Origin: Symploca sp. SIO1C2
Lineage (GTDB): Bacteria; Cyanobacteriota; Cyanobacteriia; Cyanobacteriales; Coleofasciculaceae
Length of the DNA: 64,000 bases
Direction of reading: 5' to 3'
NCBI GenBank assembly: GCA_010672925.1
Contig: JAAHFP010000002.1
Span: 1 to 64,000 of the forward strand
Shown piece by piece: positions 8,747-17,799 of this stretch. The position numbers and the translations under genes were made by a program. How positions within the stretch are numbered: position 1 is the stretch's first letter; each line of letters begins with the position of its first letter. Below the pieces are notes generated by a model that worked only from the letters and a program-made list of their open reading frames with translations, was not told the DNA's origin and did no database searches.

Positions 8747-8804
8747 CCTTGGATTTAAATCCAAGGCTAATAGCTTAAGTCCATTGAAATGGACTAAATT
8801 TTCG
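8747..8804. repeat. Double-hairpin repeat (GGATTTAAATCC / AGTCCA..TGGACT)
   Basis: Contains the 20-bp perfect palindrome CCTTGGATTTAAATCCAAGG, the linker GCTAATAGCTTA and a second hairpin AAGTCCATTGAAATGGACTAAATTTTCGG. It is the cleanest copy of the family found in opposed copies at 6.8-6.9 kb and inserted in the STAND gene. The rest of the 8619-8907 gap also holds a GGAACTGGCATCCTGCCAGT palindrome (about 8862-8881) and no gene. Confidence 0.8.
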
Positions 8805-8907
8805 GAGTATCGCGGTAGCAGTACAGACTAACTTCACCACTGAGTTGACATATCCACTGTGGAACTGGCATCCTGCCAGTAGCAAATCTTGCCCACAAAG
8901 TGGAAAA

Positions 8908-9426
8908 ATGAAAACCTATCGAGGTCTATTTGCACTGTTATCACTAACTTGTCTTGCTGTTATTCCTTTAGGTTGCACTCAGGTAGCAAGTGTTGATGAT
9001 ACTGAGATTAATCAGAGTCAGGAGCAACCAAAAGCTGAATTATCAAGCTCAGAAAAGGAATCACCGCGTTGCAAGGGAAAAGCTTGTATTGACCTTGACC
9101 CGGTATATTATGGTTGCCATAAATATGGAGATCGTAACATCCAAATTGTACAGCAGTTTCAAGATGTTGAAATCCAGCTATGGTACTCGATTAAATGTCA
9201 AGCCAGTTGGGCTTACTCTAATGCGCCTATTTCCTCAGTAATTTACACTGAAGATGCCCAAGGTCAAAAGTATGGTCAATATACAATTACAAGAGATGGC
9301 TACTATGGACACTATGGTAATATGGGGCCAGGAAAGAAGCTGAAAGCTTGTTTTAAAATGCCCAATCAGGAGCCAAAATGTACCAAACTTAATCCAGTAA
9401 TTACGAAATCCGAAAATAGTACATAA
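8908..9426 (+). CDS. DUF2690-domain lipoprotein
   Basis: From ATG 8908 (MKTYRGLFALLSLTCLAVIPLGC) this is a lipoprotein signal peptide with a PLGC lipobox at about residues 20-23. The mature protein has a short acidic linker, then CKGKACIDLDPVYYGCHKYG...VEIQLWYSIKCQASWAY, the four-cysteine DUF2690 (YjfA-like) pattern known from actinobacteria and cyanobacteria. Function is unknown; a small disulfide-bonded envelope protein is likely. The track start (TTG 8845) would add 21 residues encoded by a palindromic repeat (TGGAACTGGCATCCTGCCAGT), so ATG 8908 is preferred. Confidence 0.75.
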   Translation: MKTYRGLFALLSLTCLAVIPLGCTQVASVDDTEINQSQEQPKAELSSSEKESPRCKGKACIDLDPVYYGCHKYGDRNIQIVQQFQDVEIQLWYSIKCQASWAYSNAPISSVIYTEDAQGQKYGQYTITRDGYYGHYGNMGPGKKLKACFKMPNQEPKCTKLNPVITKSENST

Positions 9427-9494
9427 TGCAAGTGGTAGGGTAAGCTTAAGGCTCTTCTGGAGCTAAACTTGGCGATCGCGCTAATACCAAATAC

Positions 9495-12400
9495 CTAAAA
9501 CCTAGGCAACTCCTCAATCACTTCTGGTGTAAAAGGGTTCTTACCAGTGCGGAGGGTACTTATCCAGCCTCGCCGTTGCCATTCTTCTTCATAAGTACCA
9601 CTACCACTATACCAGTTGAGAGATGCCTCAAAATCCTCAATTGCTCCTTCCCTATCACCAGTTAATGCCCTGGCTAAACCGCGACTATCTCGAATAACTC
9701 CGTGTTGAGATTCCAGTGCGACTGCTTGTTCACAGGCAAACATTACCTCGGCAGGATATCCATTTAGGCTACCATTCCAACATAGAGAGCTCCAATCACC
9801 GGCAGAAATTTTTAGTTTGGGATCTAGTTTTTGGGCTTCTTCGTAGGCAGCGATTGCTTCCTCTGTTTTCTCTTCTCTTGCCAAACGCCGTCCTTCATTG
9901 ACTTTAGCTACCGATTTTTCGATGAGGGTTTCTGGGTCTTGGTCTATTTTTGCTGTGTCTGGATTGAGGTCTAAACTAGGATCTAAAGCTAAAGCTTGAT
10001 TAAACTTAGTAACTGCCTCTGTCATTTTGCCATCTGCTATTAAATACCAACCTTCGAGCACTAAAGCTGGGGCTGCTTTTTTTTCAGCATTGAATTGTAA
10101 ATTAGGATTCCACTCTATTGCTTGCTGTAACTTAGCCACCGCTTCATCAAAATTACCTGATTGAATCAGATTTTCCCCTTGTCTGACTAAAACAGAGGCA
10201 GCTGCGGATCGTAGCTTTTCGGGTTGACATACCTCTAGATTGTCTAAATCATCTTCTAAGAATTTGGGATTATTGATCACATAATATTCCAGCTGTTGGC
10301 AACCCCATCTAATTAAATAATCTGAGTTCAAATTCCACAATTTTACTGTACCGTCTTCTCCTGCTGAAGCAATGATGTTCCCCTCTGGGCTAAAACTTAC
10401 GCTGTTAACCCTACTGCGATGACCTGTGAGGGTAACTAACTCGGTTCTGTCAGCTTGCCCTAACTCGGTTCTGTCAGCTTGCCACAGTCGTACTGTTCCG
10501 TCTTCTCCTGCTGAAACAATAATGTTGCCGTCTGGGCTGAAACCTACGCTCAAAACTCTTCCACTATGACCAGTGAGGGTATCTATGGGAGTGCCATCGG
10601 CTTGCCACAGTCGCACTGTACCGTCTTCTCCTGCTGAAGCAATGGTATTGCCATCTGGGCTGAAACTTACGCTCAACACTCCATTGCTATGACCAGTGAG
10701 GGTAGCTAAGGGAGTACCGTCAGTTTGCCACAGTCGCACTGTTCCGTTATCTCCAGCCGAAGCAATGGTGTTGCCGTCTGGGCTGAATTTGACACTCCAA
10801 ACTCCACGGGTAAAATCACGGCTATGATCAATGAGGGTAGCTAACTCAGTGCTGTCGGCTCCCCAAAGCCTCACTATTCCGTCAGTACCTGCAGAAGCAA
10901 TAATGTTGCCGTCTGGACTGAAACTTACGCTCGAAACTCCAGGGGTACGATCACTGTAATGATGAGTGAGAGTAGCTAACTCAGTGCCGTCGGCTTGCCA
11001 CAGTCGCATTGTTCCATCAGAACCAGCTGAAGCCAGGGTATTGCCATCTGGGCTGAAAGCGACGTTGTTAACCCTACCGCTATGACCACTGAGGGTAGTT
11101 AACTCAGTGCCGTCGGCTTGCCACAGTCGTACTGTATCATCAGAACCTGCCGAAGCCAGGGTATTGCCATCTGGACTGAAACTTACGCCCAAAACTCCAC
11201 CGCTATGACCACTGAAAGTTAAATCGGTATTGTTAGTTTGCCACAGTCGCAGGGTTCCGTATTCTCCTGCCGAAGCCAGGGTATTACCATCTGGGCTGAA
11301 ACTTACACTGTTAACCCTACCGCCATGACCACTAAGGGTCTCTAACTCAGTGCCATCTAGTCTCCACCGCCGCACAGTTTTGTCCTCTCCAGCCGAAGCA
11401 ATAGTGTTGCCGTCTGGACTGAAACTTACGCTCCAAACTGTTCCGCTATGACCATTGAATGTGCCTAAGGGAGTGCCGTCGGCTTGCCACAGTCGGACTG
11501 TTTCGTCATTTCCTGCTGAAGCCAAGGTGTTACCGTCTGGGCTGAAACTTACACTGTTAACCCTACCGCTATGACCAGTGAGGGTGCTTAAAGGAGTTCC
11601 GTCTGCTTGCCAGAGTCGCACAGTTTCGTCATTTCCAGCCGAAGCAATAGTTTTGCCATCTGGACTGAAACTGACACTCCAAACTGAACCGCTATGACCA
11701 GTGAGGGTAGCTATGGGAGTACCGTCGGTTTGCCACAGTCGTATTGTTCCGTCAGTACCTGCTGAAGCTAGGGTATTGCTATCTGGGCTGAAAGCAACAC
11801 TGTTAACCCAACCACTATGATCATTGAGGGTAGCTATGGGAGTACCGTCGGCTTGCCATAGTCGTACTGTTCCATCAGAACCTGCTGAAGCCAGAGTATT
11901 ACCGTCTGGGTTGAAAGCAACACTATTAACCCAACCACTATGACCATTGAGGGTAGCTATGGGAGTGCAGTCAGCTTGCCACAGTTGCACTGTTCCGTCA
12001 GTACCAGCTGAAGCAATGATATTACCCTCTGGGCTGAATTTGACCCTGTAAATCCAACCCCTATGACATTGGATGCGGTTGTGTACTTCAATATTGTAAA
12101 CTACTTGGCCTAGGGTGGTGAGGGACTTAATTTTAGTGTCAGGTTCAAGCAAATTTTTCTGGGGAAATTTCTGGGCTCTAGCCTCGACCTCCAAGGCTTT
12201 CATCAGAGCTACAATTTTTAAATCGTAATAAAACAGATTTCTGGCGACTATATTTTGGTCAAAAACCTCTTTTACATCTCCATCAAACAGATCTCTGGCG
12301 GTTTTACTGTTGTCTAAAATCTCAGCATTGGCTTTTTCTTTTGCTGCATTCCAGACAAAGGTAACTCCTACCGTTGTTGAGATAGCCAAGACTATTCCCG

Positions 12401-15260
12401 CTAATGCTCGCTTGAATAACCGTATCCGTGCGGCTTCTGCCTTTTGTGCCGCTGCCTTTGCCTCTTCTAACTCTTTGCGAGAATTAGCATTAAATTTCTG
12501 GCGAATTGGTTCTACGAGATAATCGTGTACCAACTGATAACGGTCTTTTGGTTCCTGTCGCCAGCGGATAACCATACCAGAACCAATGAGGATGGGTAGG
12601 ATAGGGGGGTGGGGAGACGAGGGAAGTTGGCTTTGTTCTCTTAAAGGCGATTGGGTAAAGATTTTAGTCCACTTTCGTGGAAATAGGCTATTAGTCCAGA
12701 GTTTGAACTCTGGGCGAGTTTTGGCAATTGTTGAAGGTAGTGCAAGATTGAAGTTTAATTCAAGTTCAGCTTGGGTGCGGAAAGTTCGTCTGCCTTTCTC
12801 ATCGGTGAGAGAAGCTAGAATTTGCCAAGCGGTTTTGATGTTTTCTGCTCCACAGTCTGCTACTACCATGTCTAACCAGCGTTGAGCTAGAGCGGCTTTA
12901 GGTTTGGAGCCTAACTGCTGATATTGGCTGAGGGTGGTGATTTTTTCCGCTTGCAATTGTGCTCCAACTATTTGTAATTCAATAGGAAGCACTTGCTTTA
13001 ACTCTGTTGCTAAATCCTTGACTAAGGCTGTAATTAATTTGTCCTCCAGCCTAAATTCGGTACGCTCTGTCAGTTCATTAATGACGGTTCTTGCAGTTTC
13101 TAGTGTAAAATTTCCCAAATAGTAACGTTGGTCTTTCCTGAGAAGGTCGCTCTTTAAATGGAGAAGGTCTCTCTCTAAGACTTCACTCTCGGCAAACCGC
13201 TCCAACTCTAACAGATAATGTAGATAGTCTTCCCGCAAAACCAATATGATTTTAACAAAAGGTATTTCTTTGCCCTTGATACAAGCAAGTAAAAACTGAT
13301 AAAGTTGATTACGCTGGGGTGGTTGTGAACATATAAAGAAGAATTCCTCAAATTGATCAAAGACCAACACTGTTAACCAGTGCCTTTGGGCATTAGCTTG
13401 TAACTGAGTTATAATCGCTTCAATCGAATCAAGAGGAGTTGCCAGCTCTATTCCTTCATAAATCCGTAGCGCCTCCGCCAACTCTTGCCCTAAAGCCTTC
13501 ACCCAATCAGTATAAACTGTGAGTTTTACAGGCATTGTCAAGCGATCGCCAATTGCTTTTTTTCCCAACACAGGCATCAATCCTGCACTAATCAAAGAAC
13601 TCTTACCTACCCCTGATAACCCGTAAAGGACAGTTAGTTTGTGTTGGGGCAAGGCAATGCGTTCATTAACTAGATATTCAACATCTTGCTTTCTACCAAA
13701 AGGGTAGGTATCTCCCATATCCCCCAACTCCCCCCAAGACAGCGTTGGCTGAAGTTGTCCTGCACCAATAAAGGCTCTTAACTGGAACTGTAATTCAACT
13801 GTTTGTTGGTTTTGCTTAATCTCGAAGGCTTTGAGGTATTGTTTTTGGGAGAAATAAAGCGATCGCAATTCATCAAGCAGTTTAACGTAAGTTAGCGGTT
13901 CAGATTCAGGTTTAGTTGCTTTTCTCCCCTTTTCCAAACAATCAATAGCCTCCTGAATTTGGTTAAGCTGTCGTAGCGCTTGAGCAAGAATCAGAAAGGG
14001 ACGGGGGGATGGGCAAGCTGAGGGAGATAGGGAAAGAGATAGTGCTTGTTGGGCAAATTGTTTGGTTTGCTGCCATTGGTTACGATTTAAGGCGACTTCT
14101 GCTAGAAAACTGTAATTCTGAGCTAATTTACTCGGAGTATCCCATTTTTGTAAATTCGTAGTGCGGGCATCTTGCCCGCTGGTTGTAATATGAGCTTGCC
14201 CGCTTGCCGTAGTATGAGCTTGCCCGCTTACCGTAGTATTAGGGAGCAAGATGCTCCCACTACCAATATTTTGGTCACTTTGGGATGCACCCAAGTTACT
14301 TCTATCTTCTGCCTCCTGCAACTTGAGGAATTTTTGAGCAATTCTTTCCAACTCATCCCAATCTGCTAGTTGTCGCAGTACTTCACCTAAGTGGTTAATG
14401 TATAAAGCAACTAAATCCTGCCGCTGTGCCTCTTCAAAACAGTTGATTGCTTGCTCAAAAGTTGTCTTCGCCTGCTGCCAGTAATACTTAATATCTGTTG
14501 TTTCCTGTTGAGCCTGACGGCAATAGCACCAGCCTTGATGCAACAGCCGTATTCCTTCCCATTCAGGAGATACCATCTCGCCACATTGCTGATAACGTGC
14601 TAAAGCCTGCTCAATCTGATTGTTGGCGTAGTCACCTCTACCTAAGATAAATTCTAGATTAGCGGCTAACTCTGGTGCTAATTCCCCGCCACTATCTTGC
14701 AAGTCTCGTAAAGCTGACTCAATCTCTCGCCGATGACAGTAACCAAGAATTTCAGTATTAGAGACAAATTCTCCTGCTGTTAAAACCTCAGTTAAAATCT
14801 GTTGGGTACTGTTAGAAAGAAAATCTACCAACTCCGTGGCAGTGAGGCGAAAGTTAAAAGTTATACCCCAACTTTTAAAATCTGGGACTAAACGAATCAG
14901 CAGACGCAAAATCTGGTCATTGACCCACAATACCAGAGGACAAGGCAAATTATTACGAAATTCTTCCCGTACATTATTGGCAGAAGTCAGTACATTCTCA
15001 ATTGCTGCCACTGACTCCAAACCAAACACCATCACTGTTGCTGGTTTTTCCTGTCCTAAAGCCTCCTCCAGGGTAGTATAAAGGATCTGAACGGAAGGTT
15101 TTAGGCGAATCTCCTTAATGGGCAAAGAGCATTTTTCCTGCAACCGTCGTCTCAACTCCCCTTGCAGATGTTCGTAATTACAATGAGCAAAAAAGAGGGC
15201 AAACTTTCCCTGATAAGCTTCTATTGCCCAGGCCAACTTTTCTAGTATATTGTCATTCAT
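9495..15260 (-). CDS. STAND NTPase with TPR-like, membrane, WD40 (x14) and C-terminal TPR regions
   Basis: About 1,920 residues. In order: an uncharacterised N-terminal domain (about 1-150); helical repeats (about 190-500); a STAND-type NTPase with Walker A LYGLSGVGKSSLISAG (about 545) and Walker B VLVFDQFEEFF (about 635); one transmembrane helix (GIVLAISTTVGVTFVW, about 960); 14 WD40 repeats of about 41 residues (about 1070-1650); and a C-terminal TPR region. STAND proteins are ATP-driven switches, many in defence or programmed-death systems; a threat-sensing role is inferred. Two segments look like in-frame repeat insertions: SGQAHTTASGQAHITTSGQDA (about 14158-14262) and RPEFKLWTNSLFPRKWTKIF (about 12660-12720). 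QADRTEL is micro-duplicated between WD repeats. ATG 15260 is preferred to GTG 15272. It follows an AAA ATPase gene by about 145 bp on the same strand. Confidence 0.85.
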   Translation of the reverse strand: MNDNILEKLAWAIEAYQGKFALFFAHCNYEHLQGELRRRLQEKCSLPIKEIRLKPSVQILYTTLEEALGQEKPATVMVFGLESVAAIENVLTSANNVREEFRNNLPCPLVLWVNDQILRLLIRLVPDFKSWGITFNFRLTATELVDFLSNSTQQILTEVLTAGEFVSNTEILGYCHRREIESALRDLQDSGGELAPELAANLEFILGRGDYANNQIEQALARYQQCGEMVSPEWEGIRLLHQGWCYCRQAQQETTDIKYYWQQAKTTFEQAINCFEEAQRQDLVALYINHLGEVLRQLADWDELERIAQKFLKLQEAEDRSNLGASQSDQNIGSGSILLPNTTVSGQAHTTASGQAHITTSGQDARTTNLQKWDTPSKLAQNYSFLAEVALNRNQWQQTKQFAQQALSLSLSPSACPSPRPFLILAQALRQLNQIQEAIDCLEKGRKATKPESEPLTYVKLLDELRSLYFSQKQYLKAFEIKQNQQTVELQFQLRAFIGAGQLQPTLSWGELGDMGDTYPFGRKQDVEYLVNERIALPQHKLTVLYGLSGVGKSSLISAGLMPVLGKKAIGDRLTMPVKLTVYTDWVKALGQELAEALRIYEGIELATPLDSIEAIITQLQANAQRHWLTVLVFDQFEEFFFICSQPPQRNQLYQFLLACIKGKEIPFVKIILVLREDYLHYLLELERFAESEVLERDLLHLKSDLLRKDQRYYLGNFTLETARTVINELTERTEFRLEDKLITALVKDLATELKQVLPIELQIVGAQLQAEKITTLSQYQQLGSKPKAALAQRWLDMVVADCGAENIKTAWQILASLTDEKGRRTFRTQAELELNFNLALPSTIAKTRPEFKLWTNSLFPRKWTKIFTQSPLREQSQLPSSPHPPILPILIGSGMVIRWRQEPKDRYQLVHDYLVEPIRQKFNANSRKELEEAKAAAQKAEAARIRLFKRALAGIVLAISTTVGVTFVWNAAKEKANAEILDNSKTARDLFDGDVKEVFDQNIVARNLFYYDLKIVALMKALEVEARAQKFPQKNLLEPDTKIKSLTTLGQVVYNIEVHNRIQCHRGWIYRVKFSPEGNIIASAGTDGTVQLWQADCTPIATLNGHSGWVNSVAFNPDGNTLASAGSDGTVRLWQADGTPIATLNDHSGWVNSVAFSPDSNTLASAGTDGTIRLWQTDGTPIATLTGHSGSVWSVSFSPDGKTIASAGNDETVRLWQADGTPLSTLTGHSGRVNSVSFSPDGNTLASAGNDETVRLWQADGTPLGTFNGHSGTVWSVSFSPDGNTIASAGEDKTVRRWRLDGTELETLSGHGGRVNSVSFSPDGNTLASAGEYGTLRLWQTNNTDLTFSGHSGGVLGVSFSPDGNTLASAGSDDTVRLWQADGTELTTLSGHSGRVNNVAFSPDGNTLASAGSDGTMRLWQADGTELATLTHHYSDRTPGVSSVSFSPDGNIIASAGTDGIVRLWGADSTELATLIDHSRDFTRGVWSVKFSPDGNTIASAGDNGTVRLWQTDGTPLATLTGHSNGVLSVSFSPDGNTIASAGEDGTVRLWQADGTPIDTLTGHSGRVLSVGFSPDGNIIVSAGEDGTVRLWQADRTELGQADRTELVTLTGHRSRVNSVSFSPEGNIIASAGEDGTVKLWNLNSDYLIRWGCQQLEYYVINNPKFLEDDLDNLEVCQPEKLRSAAASVLVRQGENLIQSGNFDEAVAKLQQAIEWNPNLQFNAEKKAAPALVLEGWYLIADGKMTEAVTKFNQALALDPSLDLNPDTAKIDQDPETLIEKSVAKVNEGRRLAREEKTEEAIAAYEEAQKLDPKLKISAGDWSSLCWNGSLNGYPAEVMFACEQAVALESQHGVIRDSRGLARALTGDREGAIEDFEASLNWYSGSGTYEEEWQRRGWISTLRTGKNPFTPEVIEELPRF
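12660..12720. repeat. Double-hairpin repeat inside the STAND gene
   Basis: AGATTTTAGTCCACTTTCGTGGAAATAGGCTATTAGTCCAGAGTTTGAACTCTGG is the inverse of the 8747-8804 unit: a hairpin AGTCCA...TGGAC, a GGCTATTAG linker, then a second hairpin CCAGAGTTTGAACTCTGG. It is read in frame within the region between the NTPase and the membrane helix. Confidence 0.75.
14158..14262. repeat. GGCATCTTGCCC palindromic repeat cluster inside the STAND gene
   Basis: Tandem and inverted copies of GTAGTGCGGGCATCTTGCCCGCT / GAGCTTGCCCGCTTGCCGTAGTAT / GGGAGCAAGATGCTCCCACTACC. They encode the Gly/Thr/Ser/Gln-rich segment TTVSGQAHTTASGQAHITTSGQ within the helical-repeat region without breaking the frame. Confidence 0.8.
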
Positions 15261-15280
15261 TGTAATATTCACAGAGCTAC

Positions 15281-15410
15281 TGTGGAACTGGCATCTTGCC
15301 AGTCATCTAGATTATTTGGGAAAACTGAGTACAGGCTGGAAGCCTGTTCCACTTTATTATTTATTGTAATTTGACATATCTACTGTGTAACTGGCATCCT
15401 GCCAGTTACT
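15281..15410. repeat. Composite repeat between AAA ATPase and STAND genes
   Basis: Holds CTGTGGAACTGGCATCTTGCCAGT, then AAACTGAGTACAGGCTGGAAGCCTGTTCCACT, ATTGTAATTTGACATATC and a second CTGTGTAACTGGCATCCTGCCAGTTAC. The same module, in the other orientation, forms the tandem array at 63724-63985 on the 5' side of the second WD40 gene. Confidence 0.8.
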
Positions 15411-16713
15411 GGAATGAATGAATCTCTGCCAAGACTGGATTAATATCAAACCACAAGTCTCCCTGCTCATTATGGTATTGAAACACGAACAGACTGTGCA
15501 ATAAGATTTGATATTGTGTTTCCCCAGTTACTGATTTAGTCTCTGCAACTTTTTCCAATAGTTCCCATTCATCCGGAGTAATGGCTAAAGCTAACTCATT
15601 AGCATGTTTCCGAATGACTATTTCCAGACTATTCTGGTCTATGGGTAGAGTGTCTAGCTCCAACAAACAGGAAGAAAGTAAGCTAAGCAGGTTACGTACA
15701 TGACCACCACTAACTCGACATAATCTGTCTAGGGTTGCCGGAGAATCAAACACCTCTGTCACCAAGTTTAACCGCTCCTCGGATAATTGATCGGGAAAGG
15801 CTCTGGCTAAAACCATCTGCCGCAATAATTGTAATCCTGCTTCAGAGTCACTACCATCTCGCTTGCTCACTGGCACCATCGGCAAAACCATCGGATCTGT
15901 GCCACCTCCTAAGCGATTTTTTAGTGCCTCCCGTTCGTTAGAGAAGGCTAAAATCAAAGGGATGGTATATACGACATGGCAATGGAGACTGTTTAGTTGC
16001 TCTCCTCTACTGACAAATAGATATTCTGGTAAACTCTTACCTGAGACATGAGGAAGATCATTTACCCGGTCTAAGTTATCAATAATTACCACTAGTCCTT
16101 TTTGACCACGCCTTTGTAGTTCTTTCTTTGCTGGTTCTAGCAGTTCTTCATTAATTGCTTTGAGCAAATTCTCGGTTTTGGGTTCTAGGTACTGCCTTAA
16201 TTGAGAACGTAGTTGGGGACTTTCTTTAGTTTTGGTGGTAATTTTGCCAATTCCAAGGGATAATTCCACTCCCTTAACATCGATAGGAGTATTTAATACA
16301 TCAACACATTCTTGCAAGATTTGGGTGAAGTATCCCCCCTGAGGTTTAATTTTAATTGCTTCCAAGTTTTCACTCACCCGACGAGCAATCGCGAGTAAAA
16401 TATCACTAATATCCAAATCTCCCTTATCCAAATCTTGGGAAGATTCAAAATAAACTACCTGAAACCCTTCTTGTTCGAGTTTAGTTTTCAACCGCGACAG
16501 TTCAGTAGACTTACCACAGCCAATATGCCCAGTAAATAGTTGGCAGGTGTAATCTTCTGACTTCCAGCAGATAGATCTTCCCAACTTCTTGATAATTTCC
16601 GCACCCCGTACCTCCGAGAAATTGATGTAATATTTTTGGTCTTCAGCATTTTCTTGTTTTAATACCCTACTAGGGTCACAGGCTAGAAAAAATTGCTGTA
16701 AATCTGGTTTCAT
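15406..16713 (-). CDS. P-loop AAA-type ATPase paired with the STAND gene
   Basis: 435 residues. It opens with a conserved cyanobacterial N-terminus (MKPDLQQFFLACDPSRVL), then Walker A FTGHIGCGKSTELSRLK (about 60-75), a sensor-like CQLF strand, Walker B GLVVIIDNLDRV (about 205-215) and a C-terminal helical/winged-helix-like part (VSGGHVRNLLSLLSSC, about 340). It resembles ORC/Cdc6-type and KAP-like ATPases used as signalling or conflict-system components. It lies directly upstream of the STAND-WD40 gene on the same strand with about 145 bp of repeat DNA between, so the two probably act together; the output is unknown. Start ATG 16713. Confidence 0.75.
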   Translation of the reverse strand: MKPDLQQFFLACDPSRVLKQENAEDQKYYINFSEVRGAEIIKKLGRSICWKSEDYTCQLFTGHIGCGKSTELSRLKTKLEQEGFQVVYFESSQDLDKGDLDISDILLAIARRVSENLEAIKIKPQGGYFTQILQECVDVLNTPIDVKGVELSLGIGKITTKTKESPQLRSQLRQYLEPKTENLLKAINEELLEPAKKELQRRGQKGLVVIIDNLDRVNDLPHVSGKSLPEYLFVSRGEQLNSLHCHVVYTIPLILAFSNEREALKNRLGGGTDPMVLPMVPVSKRDGSDSEAGLQLLRQMVLARAFPDQLSEERLNLVTEVFDSPATLDRLCRVSGGHVRNLLSLLSSCLLELDTLPIDQNSLEIVIRKHANELALAITPDEWELLEKVAETKSVTGETQYQILLHSLFVFQYHNEQGDLWFDINPVLAEIHSFQ

Positions 16714-16995
16714 CCTCAGCTATCTGTCATCAATGTGCAAGAAGGTGTCTAAATCCTCAAGAGAAAGCCTGTCAATCAAGAAATGATTGACACAGTATTA
16801 CCTGAGCTCAGGCACTAGTGCGATCGCTTAATAAGGAGAAGTTGAAGCAGCTAAGTGCTCTTAAAAAGATTCATCAAACCCTTAAATCATACCAAATAAG
16901 CTTGACAAAATCAAAATCATTATTGCCTGCCTCCACTAGCTGGGAAAACAACTTGACTTGAATAGAAACAATGGGAAGGGGATTAAGACCCTTGC

Positions 16996-17607
16996 CTACT
17001 CCCTACTCCCTGCGGCAAAAATTTGGTTAGCAGTCAACTGAAGAGTCGGAAAAATTGAGGAAATGAGTTGCTCTTCATGACGAAAAAGCTGTTTTTGGTA
17101 CTTATCCCCATCTAAAGTACAGATAGTCAGAGTCGGTTGCTTGGGATGGCCAATATAGTCTCTACCTCCTAAACCTAAATAATCTACAATCCAGTATTCA
17201 GAGACACCAAACAAAGCATAATCTTCAGTTTTGCGGGCATAATCATTTTGCCAATTGGTGCTGACAACCTCAACAATGAGTTTAATGGAGCTTCCTAAAG
17301 TAATCACAGGTTCTTGCTGCCATAGAGGTTCATAAACCAATTGCTTTTGGTCTAGCACCAGTACATCTGGACGAAAAGCAGTTTGAGTGCCTAAAACCTT
17401 GACAAGACAGCGATAAGGGATTAAGAAATTCTCATTGTTGCTGTCAATGGCGACATTCAGTTTTCTACCAATAAAGGCAGCAACCTGTTCATGGGGGCCA
17501 GTAGCTGCTATCTCGATTAATTCTCCATCAATGAGTTCATAACCATCATTGTCGCCATAGTGCTCAATGAATTCATCGATAGTTAATTGTTGTGGCAGCA
17601 GAAGCAT
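16996..17607 (-). CDS. Uma2 family endonuclease (DUF820)
   Basis: 203 residues with the Uma2 pattern: LTIDEFIEHYGDNDGYELIDGELIEIAATGPHEQVAAFIGRKL, then the PD-(D/E)XK-like core FRPDVLVLDQK (catalytic Asp) and IKLIVEVVSTNWQNDYARKTEDYALFGVSEYWIVDY (catalytic Glu plus downstream Lys). Uma2 genes are greatly expanded in filamentous cyanobacteria; a nuclease role is predicted from the fold. It has no visible partner. An ACCTAAC/ACCTACC heptamer array runs right up to the ATG. Confidence 0.85.
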   Translation of the reverse strand: MLLLPQQLTIDEFIEHYGDNDGYELIDGELIEIAATGPHEQVAAFIGRKLNVAIDSNNENFLIPYRCLVKVLGTQTAFRPDVLVLDQKQLVYEPLWQQEPVITLGSSIKLIVEVVSTNWQNDYARKTEDYALFGVSEYWIVDYLGLGGRDYIGHPKQPTLTICTLDGDKYQKQLFRHEEQLISSIFPTLQLTANQIFAAGSRE

Positions 17608-17634
17608 TAGGTGTTAGGTGGTAGGTGGTAGGTG
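17608..17634. repeat. GGTGGTA heptamer array at the Uma2 start
   Basis: Tandem TTAGGTG/GTAGGTG units; on the Uma2 sense strand it reads CACCTACCACCTACCACCTAACACCTA directly before the ATG. G-free mRNA strand. The gap beyond it (17635-17799) holds a CCTCCTG array and two copies of the CTCCTGGGAGGGG repeat. Confidence 0.8.
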
Positions 17635-17799
17635 ACTATTTTTGAGAAATGATACCAAATACGCTTGACAAAAACTAATTTGGATTAGGTAAAAAAGTTA
17701 AAGAGCTTTCTTCCCTCCTCCTCCTGCCTCCGGTCCCCCTCCTGGGAGGGGTTAGGGGTGGGTTACTCCTGGGAGGGGCTAGGGGTGGGTTATCTGTTT

